DNA of 64,000 bases from Petaurus breviceps papuanus (GCA_028583685.1 JAMXIF010000077.1:12125363-12189362); one strand, 5' to 3'. Positions 44,331 through 55,814 are shown, numbered from the stretch's first letter. Made by a program: numbers and translations. The notes: a model not told the origin generated them from the letters alone.

Positions 44331-45780
44331 TGCACAATACATTTTTTTAAATGTAAAGCTGAGGAGAGAAGATAGAAAACCAATTTCCCATTTCTCAGAT
44401 GTCTATCCTGATGGAAATTTTGAGTCATTTTTGTATTCTTTAAAAAATGTACATAGATCTAGCTGAACATAACCTAAGCACCAAATTCAGTAACCACGAT
44501 ACTGAACACAAGTGCCAAAGACACAAGGCCTCTTGTACGTATGTTCAATCTGTCCTTGCCAGCTTACAACCTTGCCATCTTTGGTCTAGTGCCACCCATC
44601 CTCCTTGCATATTTCTTCCCAACTCAGACCTTCTGCTGGATCCTTTTTTGCCTATTGGAGTGCACATTTTTTTCTTTTGTATACATTTGTATAAAGTCAG
44701 TAAAAGGGAAATGAATTCATTCCACCAGGGCCAGGCTCTAAATATCTTTAATTTTTCTTTATTCCCTTCTGTTATCAGCATCAGTGCATTCTGTACCTCT
44801 ATGCTAAGATACAATTTTCCATCTTTGAAAAAAGAGGCTTAGTTTATTTTTTTTCAAGATAACTGGTGGTTTTTAAAAAATGAAAAAGAAGGATTAAATG
44901 AAAGCAATCATACAGCTGGGTTTACAAGCATGAGTTACTTACAAAGACTGTAAATCTCCCCCAAAAAACTCCTTTTCTATCTGATATTTGCGTTGACTCA
45001 ATTCCAACACACATTAAGTAATGGATTAACTGTTTCCAGGGTAAATGATGAAAATAATTATATTCCATAGTAGTTTATAGGCAATGAGGATGTAAAAGAA
45101 GAAGCTGAAAGTTTCCTTTGGGTCTTTCGAGGAATCCCCCTTCTGTTCTTGTTGCATGTTTTATCATATTTATGTGTTTTTTGTCCATTTCTTCATTTTA
45201 AAGTTCAGATAACTGTTCCAGAAAGCCAAATTACTATGTAAAGATTGCCACATATACTAACTAAACAAGTTTTTGTTCACTTGACACATAGAAAACCCAA
45301 AACATGTTAGGTATAGTTTGTAAAACAACAGGCCTTGGAGTGGTATGAGAGAGTCCAGAAGGAAGGAAAAATTTGAAGCTGGTGAATGGAAGACCAACCT
45401 TCAGCAAATTTGCTTATTATTTCTCATACCAACCTTCACATTTCTTAGTATTTTGTGAAATTTATTTTCATGTGAAGCTGGAAGAAAATAGAAAAATGTT
45501 AAAAGCTTTCTATAATCCTTGTCATATGATTAGAGTCCCAAACTCCACAAAACTTTTCAATTGAAAGCCTCAAGTTTAAAAAAAAAAAGCCTGAAGTTCT
45601 TTGATGAAAAGATAGTCCCTATCTGTACACATCCGTAGCTATACTCACCCCCAGTCACCATCCTGAGGTTGTTTTTTTTTTCTTTCTTTGCTTAATTACA
45701 AATTAATGAATTCATCTGCAATATCAAAGGTAGTTTCAATTGTTTGGGAAAAGTTTAGAAAAAAAGACATAATGTCCATG
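44331..45780. other. Unassigned, largely repeat-poor sequence
   Basis: No named element over 1.4 kb. The 131-codon frame at 44447-44842 shows no domain. 44840-45260 is listed as a candidate conserved element. Confidence 0.45.
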
Positions 45781-45781
45781 T

Positions 45782-45796
45782 ATACACATTACACAA

Positions 45797-45834
<38 letters not shown>

Positions 45835-45853
45835 GTATGTGTGTGTGTGTGTG

Positions 45854-45893
<40 letters not shown>
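45782..45893 (+). repeat. (CA)n(TA)n(TG)n(TA)n compound microsatellite
   Basis: About 15 CA units, a short TA block, about 10 TG units, then about 17 TA units. The CA and TG arms are complementary and could fold as a hairpin. Confidence 0.95.
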
Positions 45894-45897
<4 letters not shown>

Positions 45898-45984
45898 TTC
45901 TCTCTATACATACATACACACATCTAGGAAATATAACAACACTGAAGGAAAAAAAACTGAACCTCCCCTCAAGTATTCATTGAA

Positions 45985-46160
45985 CTTATTACTACAGGTT
46001 TCTGACTGATTTATTTTGTATTGTCTCCTCCCTTAGTTTATAAGCTCCCTGAGAGCTAGAACTGTCTTTTACCATTCTATGTATTGTTTAACTTTCTGTA
46101 TAATATCCCCAGTGGTTAGCGGAAAACTCGGCTCAGAATAGGCACTTAATACTTGATTGT
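45985..46160 (+). mobile_element. LINE L2 3' end
   Basis: 'cttagtttataagctccctg', 'agagctagaactgtctttta' and 'aataggcacttaatacttga'. Confidence 0.85.
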
Positions 46161-46554
46161 GATGGTCCAGTAAGTGGCATAGGCCAGTATGAACTCAGGT
46201 ACTCTTCCCTGGAGCTAGGGAAGAATAATATGCATTGTAGTCCTTGTAGGACAAGGAAATGTGAACTAGAATCTCACATCTGCTGTGGGGATAACATAGT
46301 ATTAGAAATACTTCTAGATAAGACAAATATAAGCCTCCAGAAACAGATCTACTAGACTAAAAGTGGATGGTTTGATTATGAGGTAGTATAGATTGATCAT
46401 GTGACATAAGCCAGTTCATGTAGATAAAGGGTTTTAGAGTCAGTGTCAAAAATTCTACTTTCTACATACTCAAGCCAAGAATTACTCATATTTTCAAGGG
46501 AGGCTTACTAGATGGCTATTACTTCATGAACTAGATTCACAAGATTACTGGATC
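46161..46554. other. Unassigned sequence
   Basis: Nothing recognised. Confidence 0.4.
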
Positions 46555-46785
46555 TCAAAACTGGAGTGCAGCTCAGTGGGCTTTTAGTCCAACTTGTACC
46601 ATGACAGCAATCTTGCCTAAAATATTCCCAGCAAGCACACTAGTAGTCATATAGCTTTTGCATGGAGTTTTTCTAGAGATTATGAACCTACTACCTTCTT
46701 GATTAATTAATTCCATGAAGTTTTCAATAAAACTTTTCCCATTGTCCACTCCAAAGTAGATAAAACCTCTTCTTGTATACTACTA
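46555..46785 (-). mobile_element. CR1/L3 LINE 3' fragment
   Basis: 'tcagtgggcttttagtccaa', 'gaacctactaccttcttgat', 'taattccatgaagttttcaa' and 'aaaacctcttcttgtatac' are in antisense CR1/L3 order. Confidence 0.7.
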
Positions 46786-46794
46786 CTTTCTAGC

Positions 46795-47030
46795 TCATCA
46801 TTTGTAACTCTTTCCTCTCCAGTACAATCTATGCTTCTCTGCAAGTATAATCTTAATAAAGTAACCTTTGTGCTCAGAAATGTTTTATGACTGTTCCATC
46901 CTTAATGGATAACACTTAAACTCCTTTCATTGAGATTCAAGACCCTCTATAACTTGATCCTAACCACTTTCCTTAAAAATTCCCTACTGTTTAAATTGAA
47001 GTATCTACACACCCAGCAACCTAAACTACC
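46795..47030 (+). mobile_element. LINE L2 fragment (not terminal)
   Basis: 'gactgttccatccttaatgg', 'aaactcctttcattgagatt' and 'aagaccctctataacttgat' match the L2 3' region upstream of its terminus. Confidence 0.65.
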
Positions 47031-47638
47031 TTATTCATTCTCTAACGTTTTCTTTTATTTAAACGTTGTTGCACAATTGGTGCTAAGTAAATAATTGGTG
47101 TTACACAGTATTTTCATTCTAACAATTGCTGATATTTTCCAATATTTTGAAAAAAAAGATTTTTATTTTGAATATGAAATGTATTGAAGTGAATAGATCA
47201 ACAGATCAGGAGTTGAAAAGACATGAGTTCAAGAGTTGGTTTTGACACATAGTGGAAAGCTTTATTTACCATCAGTGCTATGATCAACGTTTGAAAAAAA
47301 ACTTGTTATATATTTGCAAATGTTTTTGATATTCCATTCTTGTTCAGTTTGGTGCTGGGAAAAGAACTGAAGATGTCTAGATAAGAGCTGGAAACAAGTT
47401 GATCAGATGGCCCCAGAAAAAGCCTTAGGTAAGGACATAAGTAACAAAGTATGAAGTCATTATAGATAAATCTCCTTCACATAGTACCTTTCAATCTGTC
47501 CTTAATTGTCATACAGATGACAGAGTAATGAAAGGAAGACATAAGATTTGATCGGTTATTATATCTTCTCATTTTTCCTACTCCCATTCACATTTTAGGG
47601 GTCCAGTTATATCAATTTTTTGTAATTTTCTGGGTTTT

Positions 47639-47675
<37 letters not shown>

Positions 47676-47705
47676 AGATCTCTACATTTATTTCACATCT
47701 GCTAT
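47031..47705. other. Unassigned, with a SINE trace and (TA)n
   Basis: A weak SINE/MIR phrase at 47190-47290 ('acatgagttcaagagttggt') and a (TA)n run at 47642-47673 next to the HAL1. Confidence 0.5.
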
Positions 47706-49870
47706 CCTGGAGGGTGAGATACCCTATTTAGTGTGTATTTCATTCCCTCCTCAAGCCAAATTCAATGGGAATAAGGTTGACCCATTCCCTTTTGCCTTCC
47801 TGTTCTTCCCCTCCATTGTAAACATTTTCCCTTGCCTCTTCTATATGAGATAGTATACCCCATTCTGTCTCTCCCCATCTCCTCTCATTATATTCCTCTC
47901 TCACCTCTTAATTTCACTTTTTAAGTATCATCCCTTCCTGTTAAATTGGCCCTATGCCCTCTATCTATGTCTACCTGTAAACATATATACACACATTCAC
48001 ATATGTATTCATATGCCCATATACCCTCACATATAGGCATATATATTTCTATTTCCTTCAACTACTGAGAAAAGTTTCATAAGTTAAAATTATTGTTTTT
48101 TCATGTAGAAATGTTAATAGTTCAACTTTGATAAGTTCCTTATGATTTCTTTCCCTGTTTACCTTCTCATGCTTTTCTTGCTTCTTGTATCTGAATGTCA
48201 AATTTTCTATTCAACTCTGTTTTTTTTTTTCAGCAAGAATGCTTGAAAGTCCTCTATTACACTGAATGACCATATTTTCCTCTGAAACATGATATGCAGT
48301 TTTGCTGGGTAGGTGACTCTTGGTTTTAATCCTAGCTCTTTGGACCACCGGAATATCATATTCCAAGCCTTTCAATCCCTCAGTGTAGACGTTGCAAGAG
48401 CCTTGGTTATCCTGATTGTGTTTCTACAATATTCAAATTGTTTCTTCCTGGCTGCTTGTCATATTCTCTCCTTAAATTGGGAATTGAGGAAACCTGGCTA
48501 TAATATTCCTAGGAGTTCTCTTTTTGGGATCTTTTTCAGGAGGTGATTGGTGGATTCTTTCAACCTCCATTTTGCCCTCTGGTTCTAAAACATCAGGGCA
48601 GTTTTCTTTGAGAACTACCTCAAGGATGATTTCTAGGTTTTTACTTTGATCATGGCTTTCAGGTAGTCCAATAATTTTTAAATGATCTCTCCTGGATCTA
48701 TTTTCCAGGTCAGTGGTTTTTCCCATGAGATTTTTCACATTGCCTTCTATTCTTTCATTTTTTTTTGGATCTGTTTAACAGCATCTTGATTTCTCATAAA
48801 GTGTTTTGCTTCCATTTGCTCCAATCTAATTCTGAAGCAATGGTTCTCCTCACTGAGCTTTTGGGATTCTTTTTCCATCTGGCAAATTGGCTTTTTAAGG
48901 CATTCTTCTCTTTTGAGCCTCTTTTGCCATTTGAGTTCATCTATTTTTTAAGGTGTTATTTTCCTCAATCATGCTGTTGACTCTCATTTTGTAATTTTCT
49001 TGCATTGTTCTCATTTCTCTTCCCAACTTTTCCTCCACTTCTCTTATCTGCTTCTTAAGGTCCTCTGTGGCCTGTAACCAGCTTATATTTCGTTTTGAAG
49101 CTTTTGGTGCAGGAGTTCTGACTTCACTGTCTTCCTCCTCTTCCATGCTTTTTGTCCCCAAAATAGTAGTCTCATGTTGGAATCTTCTGTCTGCTTTGTT
49201 TCCTTTGCCTGGTCATGTTGCCCCTCAGTCACTTGACCCCTGGGCTTTTTGCCACAGTAGGACTCTGCCACCAGACAGGGGAGCTTTTGTCCCAAACACT
49301 GGAGTTTTCTCAGCTGCTGGAGGTATTAGATGGGTGCCCACTCTGAGGTCTCCACGTGCTCTGGCAAGCTGGGCACACACCCCAGGACCTCCATCTTAGA
49401 CCACAATCCATATCCAAGAAGGTTAAAGCAAGAGCAATTACCCCTCAGACTGGTGCTTGGTCCCCCTACACTCTTTAGGCCAGGAGGTGAAGCCTCCATG
49501 TGACACTGGCTGGCTCTGCAGGCTTCTCAGAGGCTTCTTGTCCCAGCGGCAAAAGCCACACACTCCCACTTACTGGGTCCCAAAGTCCATAATGCACTGA
49601 CCTCTCACTTTGTCCTTCGCATCTATGTGTTGATAATTCTGGAAAAGCCACACTGCTGCTGATCTGGAGTTCCTTCCAGCTGGTGGGTGGTCAGGCCCAC
49701 CCTGGAGCTAAAGCCTCAGCTCCCAGAGTGCTGTACTGGCCAATTCCTGCCAGCCTGTCCGGCTGTCCTCAGTGGAAGGTTAGCTTCTCTGTGTCATTTT
49801 GTGGGTTCGGAAGCTCCAAAGTTTGTTCAGAGTCCCCTTTTTACATGGATTGGGGAATGTGGAAGCCCTT
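47706..49870 (-). mobile_element. HAL1 half-LINE, minus strand, 3' truncated
   Basis: Reverse complement of the copies above. The 3' UTR starts in 'ctatcctggagggtgagata' at 47706, so it lacks the last several hundred bases found at 39300-39839. The TA-rich tract is at 47965-48060, ORF1 at 48167-49216, and the 5' UTR up to about 49870, where the first ~15-40 bases diverge from the other starts. Loss of a 3' end is not expected from target-primed insertion and implies later deletion or priming at an internal site. No target-site duplication could be found. Confidence 0.88.
48167..49216 (-). pseudogene. HAL1 ORF1 (L1 ORF1p-like), decayed
   Basis: Begins at the ATG complementary to 49214-49216. 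The coiled-coil part is open at 48937-49161 ('SWLQATEDLKKQIREVEEKL', 'EMRTMQENYKMRVNSMIEEN'). The RRM-like part is open at 48472-48738: 'MKNLMGKTTDLENRSRRDHL', 'KIIGLPESHDQSKNLEI', 'EGKMEVERIHQSPPEKDPKK' and 'TPRNIIARF'. This last stretch keeps 'PRNIIARF', lost in the plus-strand copies. The C-terminal 'YPAKL'-type segment lies near 48300. Frames change several times; non-coding now. Confidence 0.85.
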
Positions 49871-49989
49871 GACAGCTGATTCTTAAATGATTGATCTGTT
49901 AACACTAACTTCTGTTAACTTATAGTCAATTTAATTTTAGTGATATTTTGTTTTCTGTCATTTTTAGTATTTTCTTATTCTTTCAATCT

Positions 49990-50080
49990 TTTTCAACAAG
50001 CATTTAATTAACATTTATTATATACAAGGTAACATTCTAAATATTGGGGATACAAAGACAAGATGAAAAACTATTAATGA
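49990..50080 (+). repeat. Unclassified repeat, split by a SINE
   Basis: 'caagcatttaattaacattt' through 'attggggatacaaagacaag'; continues after the SINE with 'gacctcaaggttcaacat'. Confidence 0.7.
50066..50080 (+). repeat. TSD of SINE, 5' side
   Basis: 'aaaaactattaatga', repeated perfectly at 50238-50252. Confidence 0.9.
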
Positions 50081-50240
50081 GGGGCGGCCAGGTGGCTCAG
50101 CGAGTAAGAGCACCGGTTCCAGTGTTGGGACGACCTGGAGATCGAATCCTGGGCTCAGACACTCAGCACCACACCCAGAAATAACTGGCCGTGTAACCTT
50201 GAGCAAGTGACTTAACCCTGATTGCTTAATAAAAAAAAAA
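50081..50240 (+). mobile_element. Young tRNA-SINE, 'ggggcggccagg' subfamily
   Basis: Complete copy: A box in 'ggtggctcagcgagtaagag', B box 'gatcgaatcc', 'actcagcaccacacccagaa' and poly-A. A perfect 14-15 bp duplication and near-identity to 11597 make it the youngest-looking insertion here. Confidence 0.95.
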
Positions 50241-50479
50241 AACTATTAATGACCTCAAGGTTCAACATATGTTAGTCTATAAACCTTGATTATCTTTATG
50301 GCAATTTGTTGAAGTGTATTATGAACTTAATTAACCCCATGACCAATAATACCTCCTGTTAATTTTGTATATACAATAAAAACAATCCTACCGACTCCAT
50401 AAATTTATTTTCTGAGTAAAACCATAGTTCTGCTTAGTTACAATTCCTTCTATCTTCAGGTTTTATTTTTTGAAAAGGT

Positions 50480-50790
50480 CCCCTCCTTTAAGGTTTACAA
50501 AGCACTTTACATATATTATCTCATTTGATATTCACCAACCTGTCAAATAGATGTGTTTGCCGGCCTATCAATTTCTCAAACAGAGTCTAAATGACCACTT
50601 ATAGGGCAAATTGTAGCGAGAATTCTTTTCTATGGATGATTTAGAAAAGATGGCCGCTGAGCTCCCTTTAAACCCTTAAATTATTTGAGGTTAAATGACA
50701 TTCCCATGATCAACAAGTATCTAGTGTCAGAGCAGGCTCACAAGCTACATTTTTACAAACTCCAGGTACAACCATTTATGCACTAAATCA
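50480..50790 (-). mobile_element. MIR SINE interrupted by CR1 fragment
   Basis: Antisense MIR: 'acaaagcactttacatatat' and 'tcatttgatattcaccaacc' up to ~50562, then 'gaggttaaatgacattccca' and 'agtgtcagagcaggctca' from ~50688. The gap is the CR1 piece. Confidence 0.75.
50563..50687 (+). mobile_element. CR1/L3 fragment inside MIR
   Basis: 'acagagtctaaatgaccact' then 'gtagcgagaattcttttcta' is sense CR1/L3 text. Confidence 0.6.
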
Positions 50791-50829
50791 CACTGCCTAT
50801 AAAAAAAAAAGAATAATATAAATAAATCA

Positions 50830-50945
50830 CATTCAAAAAAGTACTTTAAGGTTTTGCAAAGCTTTTTCCTCACAATGAACCAGTGGGTTAGATAGCACTG
50901 ATTATTAGTTCAACCTTACAGACAGAAGCAGCCTAGTGCAATTGT
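50830..50945 (-). mobile_element. MIR SINE fragment
   Basis: 'aaggttttgcaaagcttttt' and 'tcacaatgaaccagtgggtt' are in antisense MIR order. Confidence 0.65.
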
Positions 50946-51784
50946 CCTAAAGCAGACAGTTTCAGAGAAACAAGAAAGGTCAAATGCCAAATGCAAGGAG
51001 AAAAGGTACATGAGGGATATAAGGAAGAGAAAATAAATGCTTGACAATTAAAAAATAGCTTTTTAAGTGGTACAATGAATACTTTTGTGAAATCCCAAAT
51101 TGTACTAAAGAGATACTACCTGAGTAGCAGGCATTTCATTCCAGTAGTGTTTTAAGGTAAGGAGGAAACAACACAGAAACCTGGTGAATCAGAGTAAATA
51201 TAAAGTGCTTGCAGAGTCTTTGGAACAAACTTTCTATATAAAACCTTGTTGTAAAAGAAAACAGAATTTTAAATAGCCTGCAGGTATTCTGGTCCCCAGA
51301 ATATTTTTTTTAAGTATAACATTGTCATTTAAGGACTTAGAATGATTACTGTGGAACTAATACTTCAAAGATTATTGTAGGTAAATTGAACCAATTACTG
51401 TGGGTGGAGAGCACTGGCCTCTATAACAAAGTCCTTTAAGGCCTCCTGGGGATGGAGGACAGCATCAGGGTAGAGCTATGGCAGTGGCCAATGGTACATA
51501 GATCTTCAGCATTGACTGACATGAAGCATCATGCAGCTATATGCATTTCTGGGATATCAGAAAGAGGAAATCTGTCAGGAGAGGAAGAAGTCTTTATGGG
51601 ATGGAGTTTGATTTGCAAACTTTTTTTTTTTTTAATGATTGATGCCTTGTAAGTCAAAGTCCATCAGGAATATAAGGGGAGTAGGTGTTATAAATAAAGG
51701 AGTTACAGATATCAAAGTTCCCACATACATGGGTGTAAAGAAACTATCCCAGAAAAGTGATAAGTCCCTAAAGTGTACGAAGGA
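50946..51784. other. Unassigned sequence
   Basis: Nothing named. A T run occurs at 51621-51633. Confidence 0.4.
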
Positions 51785-52284
51785 CAAGAGTCACTTCTTA
51801 AGAGACAGTCAAATTATAAGCATAATTAGCTTTCAAAAAAAAACCCAAGCAATTTTCATCCAAATTTTTAAAAAATGTTCCAAATTACAAGTAATTACAG
51901 AAATGCAAATTAAGATACCAGTTTCCTCCTGACATATGGTTGATTAGCAAAGATGAAGAAAGAAGAAAATGACAATTGGTGGGGGCAGGGCAGGGGAGAA
52001 TGTAGGGAAACAGGCATACTAATGCCCTGTTGGTAGAGTTATGTATCAGTCCAGTGACTCTGGGGAGAAAATTGGAATTCAACTGAAAAAGTCACTAAAT
52101 TATGTATAACCTCTAACCTAGGATATCACTGCTAGGCCGATACTTCAAAGAGATCAGAGATCCAAACATACAAAAATATTTGAGCTGTTCTTTTTCTCAG
52201 AAGTAGCTGGAAACCCATAATAGAGGATGATGAAGCTATCATGGTATATAAATTTAAAGGAGTATTATTATTCTATAAGAAATT
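51785..52284 (+). mobile_element. L1 ORF2 C-terminus and 3' UTR, first piece
   Basis: 'gtaattacagaaatgcaaat', 'tgattagcaaagatgaagaa', 'catactaatgccctgttggt' and 'agtattattattctataaga'. Decayed. The element resumes after an inserted repeat at 52285. Confidence 0.8.
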
Positions 52285-52430
52285 ACAATAGCCAATAATC
52301 AATAAACATTTATTAAGCACATATTATGTTCCAGGCACTATGCTAAGCATTGGAGATACAAAGACAGTTCCTGTCCTCAAGGAACTATTAATCAAACACT
52401 TAAAAGGAAACTTAAAAGTGGGAGAAGGTA
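52285..52430 (+). repeat. Unclassified repeat inserted in L1
   Basis: 'aatcaataaacatttattaa', 'ttatgttccaggcactatgc', 'attggagatacaaagacagt' and 'tcctgtcctcaaggaacta': the clearest 5' end of this family here. Confidence 0.8.
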
Positions 52431-52570
52431 ACCAGTGAATGGGCATAGCGGAGAGGTCCAAAGAAGTGTAACTGAACAAATGGAATGGTTTTTAGAGAAC
52501 TCTAGGAGACTAATATGAATGGATGTATATTTTAATGAGCAGAACCAGAATAACGAGGACTGATTCTTTG
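52431..52570 (+). mobile_element. L1 3' UTR, second piece
   Basis: 'aatgagcagaaccagaataa' after the insert is L1 3' UTR text, decayed. Confidence 0.55.
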
Positions 52571-53604
52571 CACTAAACTATGCCATCTTCCTGAAAATCA
52601 AATCAGGATCTAGAGGTCAGGAGCATCATTTTGTTCTCAAACAAAAATTATTTTTACATCAGGATTATCACACCATGTATTGAGCAGTTCTTCATGTAAG
52701 GCACTATTTTGGCCCACGAGGGAATATTCAGTAAAGATAAAATAGGGATTCCTCTTTTGGAGGTTCTCAAAATATACATGGGCATCGTGAGATCATTGGG
52801 TAGCCTTGAACTGTAGGTTTCAGCCATTAAGTCCTAAAGCAGCATGGCTTTGCAGATTGGCCTGAGCTGATGTCACACTCCTTCCACCATTGAAAGAGAA
52901 CTGAAGTTTTGTGGCCCGAATTAAATTATTTGTTTATAAAAAAAGAACCAGAATAATGTATAGAATACAGTAACATAAAAACAAACAACTTTGAAAGACA
53001 GTAAATCTAATTGGTGGGGATCAATGAAGTAAGAGAACTCCCAAGGCCCAAGAATAAAGTATGCTACATGTCTCCCAGCTGACAGCTGATATATTCCATA
53101 TAACCAAGGCATGAATTTTTGGACAAGGCCAGTATGGGGATTAGTTTTGTTTGACTATGTATATTTGCTATAAATATTTGTTTTTTTTCTCCACTCCCCA
53201 TACTGGGGGTGATGGTGGCTGGGATAGAAATATAGACTCCAAATAGCACAGAATTTAAAGAAAAATAAATTCAATGAAGACACCCAAATTTAATAAAAAC
53301 TTAAATGAACAGAACAAAGGGAAGGCCAGAGAGAACAGCAATGAAGCAGTACAAGTAAATTTATTATATGTTTAAAAGGAAAAGCAAGCTCAATTTAAAT
53401 GTTCATAGTTTCATATAAAATTCTTCTACCATATGTATGTATACTCATGAAAACACACATTTTATTTGACATTTAAGTTCAGGGATTTTTTTTCTAAATT
53501 AAAAAATGTAGCCAGGTACTTTATATAAATAGGCAGGTCCTAACACAAGGGTATGTATGTATGTATGTATGAATCAATAAATATATGTATGCATGTGTAT
53601 TTTG
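52571..53604. other. Unassigned, repeat-poor sequence
   Basis: No family recognised apart from a GTAT run at 53550-53575. 52620-52930 looks single copy. Confidence 0.45.
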
Positions 53605-54352
53605 ATAGCAGAAAGTCAAGAATTAAGAAGTCTCTTGATGAGGGTGAAAGAGGAGAGTGTAAAAGCTGGCTTGAAGCTTAAGATTAAAAAAGAAAAACTA
53701 AGATCTTGGCAATTGGTCCTATCACTTTCTGGCAAATACTGAAAGAAGGAATGGAAGTAGTGTCAGATTTTATATTATTGGGCTCAAAGATCACTGCAGA
53801 TGGTGAATGCAGTCATAAAATTAAAAGACTCTTGCTCCTTGAAAGGAAAATTATGGCAAATCTGGACAGCATACTAAAAAGCAGAGACATCACCTTGCAG
53901 ACAAAGTTCTGTGTAGTCATTGCTAGGGTCTTTCCAATAGCATGTAAGGATGTGAGATTTGGGATGTAAGGAAAATCAAGTAGTGCAGAAATGATGCTTT
54001 TGAACTGTGTTGCTGGAGAAGATTTTTGAGAGTTTCTAGGACAGTAAGGAGATCAGTAACCACTTAAAGAAATTAATTCAGGCTATTTGCTGAAAGGTCA
54101 AATATAGAAGCTCAAGCTTCAATGGCCACATAATGGGAAGCTAGAACTCATTGAAAAAGACTCTGATATTGGGAAATTTTTAAAGCCAAAGAAAAAGGGA
54201 ATGACAGAAAATTAGATGACTAGACACTTCCATGGCATAAATGAATATGAACATGGACAGATTTCAAGAGACAGTGGAGGATAGAAGGGCCTAGTGTGCT
54301 ATGGTCCAGGGAGTCACAAAGAATTGGACATGATTGAATAGCTGAACAACAT
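53605..54352 (+). mobile_element. BovB-type RTE LINE, 3' end
   Basis: C-terminal reverse-transcriptase region and terminus of a BovB-like RTE. The frame at 53706-53969 reads 'EVVSDFILLGSKITADGECS', 'HKIKRLLLLERKIMANLDSI' and 'LKSRDITLQTKFCVV', the well-known BovB segment. Upstream nucleotides ('gagggtgaaagaggagagtg') also fit. The element closes with 'gtcacaaagaattggacatg' then 'attgaatagctgaacaac', the BovB 3' tail. Frame breaks make it inactive. BovB has a documented history of horizontal transfer among vertebrates; this copy's age and source cannot be judged from one fragment. Confidence 0.92.
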
Positions 54353-55633
54353 ACATACATACACACACATATATGTTTTCCCCTCTTTGAACCAATTGAA
54401 AAGAATGTGAGGTTTAAGTGTTGCCATTCCACTGTAAAAGCTCTTCCTTGTGTACCTTATGTGCTAATTTTACCCATCCTTCTCCCTTGCTCCTTTTCTC
54501 AGTGCATCCCTCTTTCTTGACCATTTCATTTTTTTATATCATTCCAACATAATTGACTCATAGCCATGCCCTCTGTCTATGAGGATTCCATCTAACTGTC
54601 CCAATAATTATAAAATTCTTAAGAGTTAAATGTATCATCTTCTCATATGGCACTGTAAACACTTTGACTTTGTTAAGTTCTTTATGAATTCTCTTTCATG
54701 TTTACCTTTTGATGCTTATTTGAGGCTTGTATTTGAAGGTCAAATTTTCTATTCAGTTATGGTTTTTTCATCAGGAGTGCTTTAAAATCCTCTATTTCAT
54801 TAAATTTCCATATTCTCCCTTAAGCATTATATTTAATTTTGCTGGATAGATTATTCTTGGTTGTGATCCTAGTTCCTTTGCCTTATCAGAATACCATGTT
54901 TCTTCCTTTGACATTGAAGCAGCTAAATCTTGTGTGATACATGTAGCCTAAATAGTTTCTTTATATGTGCTCTCAATTTTATCTCCTTGAACTGGGAGTT
55001 TTCATTTTTGGATCCCTTTCCAAAGATCATCAGAGGATTCTTTCATTTTCTATTTTACCCTCTCACTCTAGAATATTCTTAAATTTTTCTTTTACAATTT
55101 CTTGAAATATTATGTTTAGTGTTTTGTTTGCTTGCTTTTTTTGTTTGTTTCTTAATCAGGAGTTCCAGGTAGTCTAACAATTCTGAAATTTTATCTCCTC
55201 AATCTATTTGCTAGGTGACTTGTTTTTCCAATAATATATTTCATATTTCTTTTTCATTCTCTTGACTTTGTTTCTTGTTAGTTGATGCAGTCCTTCACTT
55301 CTACTCACCCAACCCTAATTTTTTTAAGGAATTATTTTCTTCTGTCAGTTATTTTTCCTCTTTTTCCATTTGGCCTGTTATGCTTTTTAATTTCTTTCTT
55401 TAGTGATTTCTTTCTTCCTCTTTTACCAAGGTGCCAATTCTCTTCTCATATTTACATCACTCATTTCTTTTCCCATTTTTCCCTCTACCATTAGTATTTC
55501 TTTCTTCACCTCTTCCTGGAATTCTTGCTTGGTTTGTGTCCAATTTGTATTTTTTCTTTGAAGCTTCATTGTAGTTGTTGCTATGTTGTCTTCTGAATGT
55601 GTCCTTTGATCTTCCCTGTCCCGATCAGTCTCA

Positions 55634-55635
<2 letters not shown>

Positions 55636-55669
<34 letters not shown>

Positions 55670-55769
55670 NNNNNNNNNNNNNNNNNNNNNNNNNNNNNNN
55701 NNNNNNNNNNNNNNNNNNNNNNNNNNNNNNNNNNNNNNNNNNNNNNNNNNNNNNNNNNNNNNNNNNNNN

Positions 55770-55812
<43 letters not shown>
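55636..55812 (+). repeat. (CT)n microsatellite spanning an assembly gap
   Basis: CT repeats flank 100 N bases (55670-55769). The true repeat length is unknown. Confidence 0.97.
55670..55769. other. Assembly gap, 100 N
   Basis: Exactly 100 N, the usual placeholder for a gap of unknown size, caused by the dinucleotide repeat. Confidence 0.99.

Positions 55813-55814
<2 letters not shown>

Noticed and set aside
44447-44842. 131-codon plus-strand frame
   Set aside because: No family resemblance, no splice context, ordinary composition for chance in AT-rich DNA.
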